DNA from: Euborellia annulipes
Lineage: Eukaryota; Arthropoda; Insecta; Dermaptera; Anisolabididae
Assembly (NCBI GenBank): GCA_023213315.1
Contig: JAKCPI010010597.1
Coordinates: forward strand, 1 to 64,000
Length of the DNA stretch: 64,000 nucleotides
Reading direction: 5' to 3'
The translations under genes and the position numbers were made by a program. Of this stretch, positions 1-9,903 are shown in pieces. The notes beneath the pieces were generated by a model, which was not told where the DNA came from, ran no database searches, and saw only the letters and a list, made by a program, of their open reading frames with translations. Numbering within the stretch: position 1 is the first letter of the stretch; each line of letters begins with the position of its first letter.

Positions 1-76
1 GAATTAGAGCTTGTTACTAGGAGAGATGATTGATTGTTGCATGACCTTGGAAGCGTCCTTTCTGTCTGAGGCGAGT

Positions 77-205
77 GAAAGAGAGAGAGAGAGAGAGAGG
101 GTGGAGGGGAGGTGGCGGCGCTAGCGTCGGAGGTGGCGACGACGGAGGGGGAGTGGACACTGAGTGGAGGTGGTGGGAGGAGGGGAGGGGGAGGGAGGGC
201 TCGCC
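77..205. repeat. GA microsatellite and purine-rich tract
   Basis: A (GA)n run (about 77-99) continues into a G/A-rich, comparatively GC-rich stretch to about 205, unlike the AT-rich surroundings. It could be promoter or 5' UTR sequence of a gene lying to the left, but no splice site or coding exon supports that. Bases 206-328 are plain AT-rich sequence. Confidence 0.6.
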
Positions 206-404
206 CAAAATCCAATTAAATAAAAGAAAATATCGCCTCCACTTGTTTTCTTTTAGAATATATATTTTTAAATCTTCAAATCCTTTCATTATATTTTTAT
301 TATTTATGATTTTATATTTTTATCTATCTTCTAAATCAGCGGTTTTCAACCTTTGTTGAAGTGCAGCCCACTTTTTCCGTAAAAAAAAAACGCTGAGGCC
401 CAGT

Positions 405-852
405 GAGGGGCGGCGCCCTAGGCAACTAGGGCCGGGCGGCAACCTGGAGAGGGCGGCAAAAATGGAAAAATAAAAAATTTTGTCCGCAAGCGGCACCCGA
501 AAAAATTTTGTTTCCGCGGGCGGCAAAAAAAATTTGGTTGCGAAGAGAAAATGTTCCGCATGGGCACACGGGAAAAAATTTTGGTTCCGGGGCGGCAAAA
601 ATTTTGTGTCTCTAAAAAAAAAGGTACAAAATTTTTCGGACGGGAAAAAATTTTGGTTCCGCAGAGAAAATGTTCCGAGGCGGCACACAGGAAAAAATTT
701 TGGTTCCGCGAAAAAAAAAAAAATTTTTTGAGAAAAATTTTTGAGATCAGGGAAAATTTTAAGGAGGGGGCGGCAAATTAAATTTTTAAAGTTTTTTTTT
801 TGGGGGGGGGGGGCGCAAAAAAAATATTTGAGGGGCAGAATAGCGCCGCCCT
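405..852. mobile_element. Nested hAT-like element, low-complexity interior
   Basis: The ends are GAGGGGCGGCGC and GCGCCGCCCT, flanked by the 8-bp duplication ggcccagt (397-404 and 853-860). The interior is a decayed series of ggaaccaaaattttt / gcggcaaaattt blocks, also seen at 6700-6960 and 8180-8340. Long open frames here are low-complexity artefacts. Confidence 0.7.
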
Positions 853-861
853 GGCCCAGTG

Positions 862-1127
862 TATATATGGACCGTTTATTTTGAAAGTGGTGTAAGTCCA
901 TTTTTAAAAAAAATGAGATATCATATAATTTATGCTTAAATTAATGTAAATTTTCTATGTAACTAGCTAGTGGTAAATTTCTTAAAAAATTTCCATGTTT
1001 TTGTACAATTGAAAATTGGTCGGTGAATAGATTTCTTAATAAACAGATAAAATATGTTAACCTTTCATTTTCTCGGAACAATAGAAAATGGATTTACACC
1101 ACTTTCAAAATAAACGGTCCATATATA
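862..1127. repeat. Palindromic MITE inside the outer hAT
   Basis: A left arm starting tatatggaccgtttattttg (864-901) is repeated inverted at 1086-1126, separated by about 185 bp. No terminal motif identifies a superfamily. Confidence 0.65.
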
Positions 1128-1518
1128 GTCTATATATAGTGTATATGATTTTTATCATTCCTTAGACATCTATAGCCCAGTTACAATCATCCCGCGGCCC
1201 ACGGGTTGGGAACTGCTGTTCTAAATATTTTATTTTTTTTTTATGTTTTTGTTCTTTTGAAATTTTGTATTTAATTAGGATACTCTATTGTGTATAAAAT
1301 ATCCAAATATGGGATTAAAATTTTGAAAAATAACCATTTTTTTTATTTCAAGCTGTCAACATTAAAAATGCACAGAGCCTAAGGAAATTTTGAATCAATT
1401 TTTATTTTACTTTTTACTTATTCATTGGAAGTGGTCAAGTATGAAACTAATTTTAGTTTTGACAGTTTTTGCCACCTCCAGGCACACCCCTTGGGCAGTC
1501 ATAAATAGACTCTTTGCT

Positions 1519-1700
1519 GCCCTTGGGACATAGCTCAGTGGTTGAGTTTCTGTCTCTTGTGCTACAGGTCAAGTGTTCCAATCCCGGCTCATGTGACAAA
1601 AATTTATTTCAATAATCCATTTGAAATAAATAGAGACAGGGTCTAAATGGCCTTCGATGCCGAAAAAGACAAAAAAGATTTTAAAAAATCTCCTCCTGGT
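1519..1700 (+). mobile_element. tRNA-derived SINE
   Basis: A tRNA-like head with an A-box-like tagctcagtggttga and a degenerate B box (caagtgttccaatcc) is followed by a body with gaaataaatagagacagggt and a tail with ccttcgatgccgaaaaag. The same body and tail recur at 3228-3400, 6588-7180 and 10349-10505 (minus), which defines the family. Confidence 0.75.
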
Positions 1701-2020
1701 TGACTGTCTCTATTATTATAGGTACAGGATGCGGCGAGGGAACTGCCTTATTTTAAAAAATTATAAAACAAAAAGTATTTCAGATATGTACCAATGTGTA
1801 TATAAAAAAAAAAATTAAAATGATATCTCAAATACTTTTTGTATCGTATAATTATGATATGAGAATTTTTTGAGACCCTTGTAGATTGTGACTGACCAAT
1901 CTAGCTTATTTAACTTATATCTAAATCCGGCATTGATACCTCCCATCTGACAGATCATAAATTGTGAACCCGGAAGAAGGGCCAGCAACAACAGCAACTA
2001 AAAAACCCTAAGAATGATAA

Positions 2021-2058
2021 ATGGCTGAGACAGCCGAGGCCGGGCCTCAAAGGAAATG
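2021..2058 (+). CDS. Possible orphan first exon (weak)
   Basis: A comparatively GC-rich stretch contains ATG followed by an open frame MAETAEAGPQRK and a usable donor (tg|gtaatt). The preceding 100 bp (agaagggccagcaacaacagc) reads like a 5' UTR. No partner exon on the plus strand was found before the FHIP2 gene, so this may be chance. Bases 1701-2020 hold nothing else I can name. Confidence 0.15.
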
Positions 2059-2345
2059 GTAATTTAATTTAATAATTATAACCTCTGACCATCGAGCTCG
2101 TTGGTTTTACATGCCGGTAGCTAGTAGGTTAGCTTAGCGAGAGCTGCCTAACTGCTCAAGCAGCAGCAGCAACAACAACAACAGCAAAAAAAAAAACAGG
2201 AACATTCTTTCGCTACTATTAAATGTGGCAGAATCAACTCGAAGAACAGAAGACGGATTAACCATTTTAATACAAGCTCTTTAACTAACGAAATGAAAGA
2301 ATAATCATTATTATTAGTTAAATGATGTAATAACGAGAAGAAAAA

Positions 2346-3196
2346 AAGCTGGTGTGACTGGTCGCACAGCACATAAATTTCTCTTACCTTAGGTAATCGG
2401 AAGATGTGTTCTGTGCTTGCTTGTCACACCAGATTTTTCGTGTTGACGATACATTTGAATTCAAGATGGGTCATTCCATGCCAAGTGACCAAGTCAGCTT
2501 TTTCATACCATCTCCAATCTTGCTGAAAAGCCTTGGAACTACAACCTTTACAGGGAGCACAAAAAGTTGTCCTTGGTTGTCATTTTTCATAGTCCAAGCT
2601 GGTACAGTTCACAGCAGCACCATTAGAAACGTTCCAATTTATTTGCAGGCGACTTTATTTGGGGAGCGTACAAGTATTACGTAACGCAATTTGGAAGGGG
2701 GGGGGGGAGGGAGGGTCTCGTAAAACGTTACCATGCGTTGCAAGGGGGGGGGGGTTGAACAATGCGTTACTTAACTGGTATTTTAGCGACTTTCCGGTAC
2801 TTTGCGCAACATAATTGTGACCTTTAGATAAAAATGGCCACTTGAGCGTTACGTAACGTCCAGGGAGGGGGGTTCAGAAAAATGTTACGGTGCGTTACAT
2901 GGGGGGAGGGGGGTCAAAAATCTTCAAAAATTGCGTTACGTAATACTTGTACGCTCCCTTGCATAAATTATCTTTTTTTCAGTGGCCTAGCGAGGGGGGG
3001 GGGGCAAGGGGGAACATCATGCCCCGGGCGCTTCTAATAAAGAGGCGCCAAATGGTCTGCAAAACAACAAATTTTTTACGGGCTCAGGAGATCTCCAAAC
3101 ATGTATATCCGTCAAAATCTCGACATCGAATTTTCGGCATGAATACAAAAATTTTTCTCTCTGTATATTAACAAATATAGAGGTAAGAGAAAGTAA
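2346..3196 (+). mobile_element. Hairpin-capped repeat (family R), forward copy with insertions
   Basis: The copy starts with the family's ~90-nt hairpin (ctggtgtgactggtcgcaca at 2350 pairing with tgtcacaccagattttt at 2423). It ends with cgacatcgaatttt and the terminal ggtaagagaaagta at 3182-3196. The middle is disrupted by the MITE at 2662-2958 and by a G-rich insertion near 2980-3050. Confidence 0.65.
2662..2958. mobile_element. MITE with GGGAGCGTACAAGTATTACG ends, copy 1
   Basis: Terminal inverted repeats of about 30 bp (GGGAGCGTACAAGTATTACG at the left; its complement closes the right end) enclose C/G-rich runs and several further gttacgtaac-type palindromes. The flanking 3-bp duplication is TTG (2659-2661 and 2959-2961). 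Three-base duplications fit PIF/Harbinger or Zator-like transposases; the superfamily is inferred only. Confidence 0.85.
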
Positions 3197-3227
3197 AAAT
3201 TGTATTGGATCTTATAAGATATATATG

Positions 3228-3400
3228 CCCTTGAGCTATGGCTCCGAGGTAGAGTATCAGCTTCTGGTGCCAAAGGTCAAGGGTTCGCATCCCGTCCCAG
3301 GCGAAGAATTTATCTCAATTGAATTGGATACCAATCAAATGAAATAAATAGGGACGGGGTCTAAATGACCTCAGATGCCGAAAAAGACCTTAAATAAATT
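3228..3400 (+). mobile_element. tRNA-derived SINE
   Basis: The head starts cccttgagctatggctccga, with B box ggttcgcatcc, body gaaataaatagggacggggt and tail cagatgccgaaaaagacctt ending in an A-rich stretch. Similar aagatatata / aagatagatata sequence on both sides may be a target duplication. It sits just after the end of the family R copy. Confidence 0.8.
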
Positions 3401-4320
3401 AAAAAAAAAAATAAGATAGATATATAGATATATAATTAAATTAAATCTATTTTATATGCTAATGTCTTTAATTGATTTTCAAAAAAATTTATATACCATT
3501 TTCTTAAATAAATATGAGGAGTGTATTTCAAATTTATCGTATATAACCAAATCGCGATCGATGTTTTTTTTTTAATAAAAGACCCCCCACAAACAAATAA
3601 AATATATGCGTGGTCCAAGATCACTCTCTCTCATTTGTTTCCAATCAATAAAAATAAATTATTTAAATAAGTGTAACAATTTGTTACAACATGTGTCTAT
3701 CCCTGTTAATGAGAGCATTAGAATAACAAAAGCGGGGCGACGGTTAATAGATTAATCCTTGTCAACCCCCCTGCCCCCTCCCCCCCTGGACGAAAAACCG
3801 GTAGCCATCGGATCCTTATGGCCCAGGTACTCCTACTCCCTCTTATGTAAATGCTAGTGGCTTCTTCATTAGCCAGAAATCAAGTTTAGGAAAAGAAGAA
3901 GAATTTATTTATAAACATATCGGCTATTGACATTTAAATTTTTTTTTTTTTTTAATCATTCATTTTGTGAGAGAGAAGGAAAAAAAAAATAAGCGAGATT
4001 AAAATGATCAAAGTCAATTTATTTCATGTTAAACAAACAACAAAAAAAAAAAGAAAACAGGACAACAAACAAACTCCCTTGTCGATTTGTTTTAATCACG
4101 TATCGATGCTTTTAAAATATGAGATGTGTTTGTATCCAAATCACACAAAGTTTTTTTTTTTTATTAATTAACTATTTTGTAACATCTTTTCAACTCTTTT
4201 CAACATTCGGGAATTAATAGTTCTTCTATTGTAAGTGAACTTTTTACTTTCTCCATTAATATGTTAATATTTATAGAAAGTTGATTTGATTGTAGATGTA
4301 TGTATGGAAGATCAATTTTT
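3401..4320. other. No gene seen; AT-rich intergenic
   Basis: Only homopolymer runs and a C-rich patch (about 3760-3790) are visible. No exon-like reading frame or clear repeat boundary was found. Confidence 0.5.
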
Positions 4321-4344
4321 TTACTTTCTCTTGCTCTATATGGA

Positions 4345-5135
4345 CGATGTTATACATGAAGGAACCAAGTGCCATTAAGGGAGCGTACAAGTATTACGTA
4401 ACGCAATTTTTGAAGATTTTCGACCCCCCTCCCCCCATGTAACGCGCCGTAACATTTTTCTGGACCCTCCCCCCTAGACGTTACATAACGCTCAAGTGGC
4501 CATTTTTATCTAAAAGTCACAATTATGTTGCGCAAAGTACCGGAAAGTCGCTAAAATACCAGTTACGTAACGCGTTGTTCAACCCCCCCCCCTACCCCCT
4601 TGTAACGCATAGTAAGGTTGTACGAGACCCCCCTTCTCCCAAATTGCGTTACGTAATACTTGTACGCTCCCTAACCTAAATCTAAGATAAGGGGTATTTT
4701 ATTTGCACAATTGTAAACAAAACTAATGTCTATGACTTTTTTTCTTGTTTTATACAGAAAAAAAGTGCACAGAGTAATAAAATGTAAATAAAGTGGTACC
4801 ATCTATTGCAAAGGTATTGAGAATAAAGCCCGGAAGTTAGGCAGCCCAAATGGCAGCTGGTCTGTCTAAGAAATATCTTTTTCAAAGCAGACAATAGGGG
4901 GATCTGCCTTTATTACCATAAAAATTTATCTTTTTAATATATTAGTAAACGTGTACCATTTGGGCTGCCTAACTGCGGGTCTTTATTCTCAATACTATTG
5001 CAATAGATGGTACATCTGATTTTTCCCTTCAACATACATCTTATTTCAATGTCGATCATAATTAAATTATATACTGGTCTACACTAAAAACTTTCAGTCG
5101 ATCATAATGGCGCTTGGTTCCTTAATGCATAATAT
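4345..5135. repeat. Foldback element with inner palindrome
   Basis: catgaaggaaccaagtgcca near 4357 is inverted as tggcgcttggttccttaatg near 5107. Inside are MITE copy 2 (4379-4671) and a second inverted repeat (arms near 4797-4838 and 4973-5013, ggtaccatctattgcaaagg against its complement). A related piece lies at 25550-25735. Confidence 0.65.
4379..4671. mobile_element. MITE with GGGAGCGTACAAGTATTACG ends, copy 2
   Basis: It has the same ends and internal order as copy 1 but lies in the opposite orientation. The flanking duplication is TAA (4376-4378 and 4672-4674). With the TTG duplication of copy 1 this fixes the target duplication at 3 bp. Confidence 0.85.
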
Positions 5136-6021
5136 CATCCATATATGAAATATGAGAGAAAGTATTGCGGTCATGTCACAAATTTGATGTCGAGATTTTG
5201 ATGGATACACGTTTTAGCTTCCCTGAGCTCTTTTTGGACTGGGTCCCACAAATTGGTCTGTCTGTCTGTGAACAAAATATCAGATTGGCACCATCTCCCC
5301 CCCCCCCCAAGGGGTGAAAATAAGCTTTTCAACAAAATCGGCCAAAAAGTACTAGTACTTTACTAATGTACTTTTTCAGTTTTTTTTGCATTTTCTCAAA
5401 ATTTGTTTTAACGATTTTTATTGGGGGAAAATTCATAAATCAATTATTTTTTTTAGTGCTCAATTAAAATGTCACTATTCTCAGATTTCGCCCTCTAAAT
5501 TGTTTGACGTAACTATCGGGACTGTTGCTCTTATACTTCATAGCAAGGGGGTTCAAGGGGGGGGTAAAGGGGTAATTCCCTCCCCCAGTTCGAAAAAGTA
5601 CTTTTTTCGACCTAAAAAAATTTATTTTTAATACAGTAAAATCCTTTCTACACCAATTAATGCTTAAAAATTTGATGTGTATTTAAATTCTGACAATACA
5701 TAGTACAGGGGAATGGGCTTGTTAAATTCCGAAATTAAAAAAAATAGTAGTGCTGTGGGACGAGTCACACCAGATTGGTGCCCCACCCGAGGTAAACTAC
5801 CTCTGGGATCCGTCCCTTTTCTCCATAGCCAGGCCCCACGACAAACAAAAAATATTTTTCTATGCTTATAAATTTTACACCGTGATTCTATTGTACAGTA
5901 CTACTGTCAATAAATAAATATATGTCAACACAAAAAATCTGGTGTGGCAAGCACAGAACATAACTTTCGTTTACCGAAGGTAAGAGAAAGTTGTGTGGTG
6001 TGTGACCAGTCCACCAGATTT

Positions 6022-6587
6022 TTTTTTAATACATAGAAAATTATCGCTATTTAATAATGACATTAAAATTGAATGCATTTTTTCATTGAATTTTTGATGT
6101 AATAGCCTATACATATTCAAAAAGGCTAAGAACATGTATGGAAAGACTTTTGCAAAAAATGCAAATAAAATAAAGTGCTTTATGATGTTTAGTAATAGAG
6201 AAGAAGTAAAAGCGGGGCGGGGGGAGGGGGGGGGAAGGTGTTTATTGATATATCCAAACCTCTCACTCTCTCTGCTTTATTGCTGTTTGTCAACATACGG
6301 GAAAATATTAAATTTGTGTTTACCATGACATTTGGACAGGAAATCTTTAAAACAAACATCAGATGGGTGTATTTTTTCCGCACCTAGCATTGAAGTGGGA
6401 TCGCATCGAGGTGGGGGCGAAAAGGGTCCATCCTGACCATAGGACCGGGCAACTGTCCCGAGCACTTAAAGGGAATCAGGGGAGAGAAATTAAAATTTTT
6501 TTTTCAATTCTCGTGTTTAAAACAAAAATAAACTAATAAGATATAATTATGTTTTTTTATGGTATCTATGGCTATTTAAACCCCGTC
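6022..6587. other. No gene seen
   Basis: AT-rich sequence with a G-rich patch near 6210-6240. No exon or repeat boundary could be fixed. Confidence 0.4.
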
Positions 6588-7180
6588 TATAAAAATATAG
6601 CTCTTTATTTATAATATTAATAAATATAGCTCAGAGGAGAGAATGGCATTGGCTTCTACAAAGGTATCGCATCCCGCCCAAGGGCGGATCCAGAGGTGTT
6701 TCTCGGGGGGGGGGGGGGCGGTAATCTAAAAAAAAATTTTTCGCGGAACCAAAGTTTTCCGGACACAAAAATTTTTGCCGCCCGCGGAACATTCCCTCCC
6801 CTTTTTGCGGAATCTAGAGACGCAAAATTTAATAAATTTTGCCACTCGCGGAACCAAACATTTTTTCATGTGCCGCCCGCGGAACATTCCCTCTTTCACG
6901 GAACCGAAATTTTTTTCCCCATTCGTAAACAAAATTTTTCCCCGTCCGTAAAAATTTGATTTGTATTTAATTCAAATCGAATTTTTAAATAGAAACTATA
7001 TTAATTTTTAAAATTTTACATTAAAAATAAATTTTTTTTTATTTTAAAGTATTTTTTTCAAATCTCGGGGGGGGGGGGTGATTACCCCCTTTACCCCCCC
7101 CCCCTTGTATCCGCCCTTGATCCCGCCACAGGCGACAAAATTTATTTTAATTGAATTGGGTACCATTACTGTACCAGTAT
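6588..7180 (+). mobile_element. SINE split by a hAT element
   Basis: The tRNA-like head (tatagctcagaggagagaat ... atcgcatcccgcc) stops at 6678. The body resumes at 7120 (atcccgccacaggcgac, then attgaattgggtacc). The break is the hAT insertion at 6679-7119. Confidence 0.75.
6679..7119. mobile_element. hAT-like element inserted in a SINE
   Basis: The ends CAAGGGCGGATCCA and TGTATCCGCCCTTG are inverted repeats typical of hAT. The perfect 8-bp duplication atcccgcc flanks it (6671-6678 and 7120-7127). The interior is ggaaccaaattttt / gccgcccgcggaac low-complexity sequence with long G and C runs, without coding capacity. Confidence 0.85.
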
Positions 7181-7674
7181 CACTGATCAATTTTCTTCAT
7201 TTCAAAGATCTTAAAAAAAAAATTTTATAACTCAATTATAACAAAATATGGGAAAAAAGTTTTGATTTATTTTTCTAATCAAAAAGACAACACTCTCGAC
7301 TGCTAAGCATTTTGGTTGCTCAAGGCACTTGTGGCTAATTGCAGCTAATTCCAATTTTTCAGATACAGACTTGCGAGTTTCATTTCACAAGATTTAGACG
7401 ACGCCTTAGGATCCAAATATTACTAAACAAAAGTCCAGCGCTTTATTAAAGACAATGCTCTAAATTTAATAATATTAGACTACTATTTATTAGATTTTAT
7501 CATATTGTTTTTTGTTTTTTTTTGTATTGAAAAACAAAACCCGCCTCTGGCAAAAATAAAAACATTCTGTAAAACAAACGATCAGATAGTATTGGCGTGT
7601 GATATTGTTTAATGGTCTCATTGTGTTTTGTTTGCGAATCAGAGAGAGAATACAATGAGAGCCTCAAGGAAGGG

Positions 7675-8110
7675 CAGAGGCGTACCGAGGGGGAGGGGGG
7701 GAGGCGTTCCGCCTCAAACCCCGAGCCGGCATAGGCCCCCAAATATTTGTCTTTAAGAGGCCCCGGGGCCCTCAGGGCTCGCCAAAAACCCAAAAATTTA
7801 GATTTAAAAAAAAATTATTGAAAATTTGTCTTGGGGGGGCCGGGGGGGGGCGGGGGGGGGAAAAAGGGGAAATTTTTTCAAAAAAAAAAAAAAATTATTG
7901 AAAATTTGTCTTTGAGAGGCCCCGGAGCCCTCGGTGTTCAGGGATATACGGTATATTAAAAAGGGGGATATTTAAAAATGAGTACCCCCTCCCCCCTCCC
8001 CCGAAAAATCAATATACACTTCTGGTACAAAATGTATATAGGCGCCCTCTTCTAGTGATGCCCCAGGTTTTTCCTTGCCCCAGGCCACCAACTGTCTCGG
8101 TACGCCTCTG
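7675..8110. mobile_element. hAT-like relic, CAGAGGCGTACCGAG ends
   Basis: CAGAGGCGTACCGAG at the left matches ctcggtacgcctctg at the right. The interior has repeated gaggccccgg and atttgtctt blocks and long G runs. No flanking duplication could be read. A further relic of similar composition follows to about 8360, ending in atatacgcccctgg. Confidence 0.6.
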
Positions 8111-8370
8111 TTTAACCATGACAATATCCTCACTGGGATGGATTGATATGAAAAAATTTGGTGTAGAAAAATAATAAAAAAAATTTTTGAATGCGGCAAA
8201 ATTCCGCTTCTCTAAAAAAAAGGTAAAATAATTTCCACAGGCGATGGAAAATATTTTCCGCGGGACGAAAAACAGGTTCCGCGAAAAAAAAAATTCGAAG
8301 GCGGCAAAAAGTTTCTTTAAAAAAAAAATTTTCCCAGAAAAAAATTTATATATACGCCCCTGGTTGTAAG

Positions 8371-9690
8371 ACGTCAATTACTGTTCTGCATCGGGGCGCT
8401 GAAATCCTAGAGTCGGCCCTGTTAATCAACACCTATTAATTCAATATGTAAAGCAAATTCATTTTAAGAAGAAAAGATGAATTATAAATTGTGCAGTATT
8501 AAAAATAGGAAAGACACTTTGATAACATCTCACATGTCAGATTGATGGTAGCACACCAAGCGGCGAGAGTTCGAACTAACTAAGAAAAAGCTTGTTGTAT
8601 GATTTGATTCTCTTATGCACGTGACAATCAAGTTCCAAGAATACCTTGGTTCCAAGAAAAATTTTAATTTAATAATTTAATAACGAATTGTTAAAATGAT
8701 ATAAGACATTTATATAATAAAAAAATAAGAAATAGGAATTTTATCAAATACAAATTTATATGGTAGAAAATTTTAGAATACACAATTTTACAAGATAATA
8801 GAGAGAGTGAGATAATTAAATTAAATATTAGACTATAAATACCATTAATAGTAATCCTGAGCCGACCCCGCAGTGTGAGACTAAGACGAAGATGACGACC
8901 ATTAAAATCAATAATTCATTATCCAAGAGCACTAATTAAAACACTGATGAACACTAATAATCACAAAATAAAAAAAAAAACTTTTAATAAAAAACACGAA
9001 TAAGCACTGAATGTATGGCCCATCAAAAGCCAACTGAACAGTTCAAAGATGGCTTGCCTTTCTTCTCTAAAAAAGGAGGGAATTCAAAAAGAAGTGGGGG
9101 AGATGGCGCGTAGAACGAAGGCATTTTTTTAAATGGTGTGATGTTGCACAGCACACAAATTTCTGTTAGCTTCGATAATTGAAAGTTTTGAGGGTGGCGG
9201 GAGAGAAGCTAGAATCATTTTTTTTTTTTTTTGTAGCACGTAACTTGCAAATTTTGGATTTATTATGAATTAGGTTCGTAAATTCGATTTTTGAGTTTAC
9301 ACATTTAACGCTAGAGTGAACCACCTACCAATATGAATGTTTAAACATTGAACGCTAGAGTGCAGCATCGTGCAATCGTGTTGTGTGGGGTGTTGGCTAT
9401 CAAATCTGATGTGTCACTTTTTTCAACAATTATTTTTAACCATTTTTACATTCCTTTCAATTGATTAAGGACTTTAAATTTGAAATTGAATAATTGAAAT
9501 TTGAAACAAATAAATTGAAATATATCTCAGAAACGACTCAGAGTGAAGCTTGATATTGCCACTATTATCTATGATGCCACTATTTTAAAATAAATTGACA
9601 CTTGCTATTGGTAAAGAATGAGAAAAATCAAGCTAAATTATTGGTGTCTAATTTAATATATGTTAATTTAAAAAGGAAGTCTTTTGAAGG
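8371..9690. other. AT-rich, no gene seen
   Basis: It contains a decayed family R hairpin (about 9135-9190, ggtgtgatgttgcacagcac) and a short direct repeat aacgctagagtg (9309 and 9349). Nothing coding was found. Confidence 0.45.
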
Positions 9691-9704
9691 TTATTTGAAA
9701 AATG

Positions 9705-9800
9705 GCGGCGTGTGACGTCATCACTCACAAAAAATAATTTCGCCATTGAATGGCGTGAATGGCGTCCAGCGAATGTCAAAATCAGCCAGTGGTCAGTGTT
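9705..9800 (+). promoter_or_regulatory. Putative FHIP2 promoter: CRE and initiator
   Basis: A perfect palindromic CRE, TGACGTCA (9713-9720), follows atggcggcg. About 75 bp downstream lies a TCAGT initiator match (ggtcagtgt, about 9792-9800). This is about 100 bp before the FHIP2 start codon and in the right orientation. Role inferred from position and motifs. Confidence 0.4.
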
Positions 9801-9903
9801 TAAAAAAAAAAAAGTGTATTATATATTTTATCTTTTGAATTTCATTGATTTAAATAATGGCATTTTAACTTTTTTTTTATTAAATAAAAAAATAAAAAAG
9901 AAA

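Larger units (their letters stand above)
337..1218. mobile_element. hAT-type non-autonomous element with nested insertions
   Basis: The left end starts CAGCGGTTTTCAACC and the right end closes GGTTGGGAACTGCTG, an imperfect terminal inverted repeat. The 8-bp sequence ttctaaat flanks both ends (329-336 and 1219-1226), the duplication length made by hAT transposases. No transposase remains. A second hAT element (405-852) and a palindrome (862-1127) sit inside it, so this is the oldest of three layers. Confidence 0.8.
4321..6021 (-). mobile_element. Family R repeat, reverse copy broken by insertions
   Basis: Read on the minus strand, the hairpin end is 5935-6021 (atctggtgtggcaagcacag pairing with tgtgaccagtccaccagatt) and the short terminal hairpin starts at 4321 (ttactttctcttgctctata). 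The diagnostic core (tactagtactttactaatgt, atgtcgagattttgatggat) is at 5180-5380. A foldback element (4345-5135) sits inside the short terminal hairpin. Confidence 0.7.

Noticed and set aside
320..901. 193-codon open frame, minus strand
   Set aside because: Low-complexity translation of gcggcaaaattt blocks inside a hAT element with a proven target duplication; no codon bias or domain.
1519..1600. tRNA gene
   Set aside because: A/B-box-like sequence but no cloverleaf acceptor stem, and the same SINE body and tail follow as in other copies; same for 3228, 40960 and 58141.
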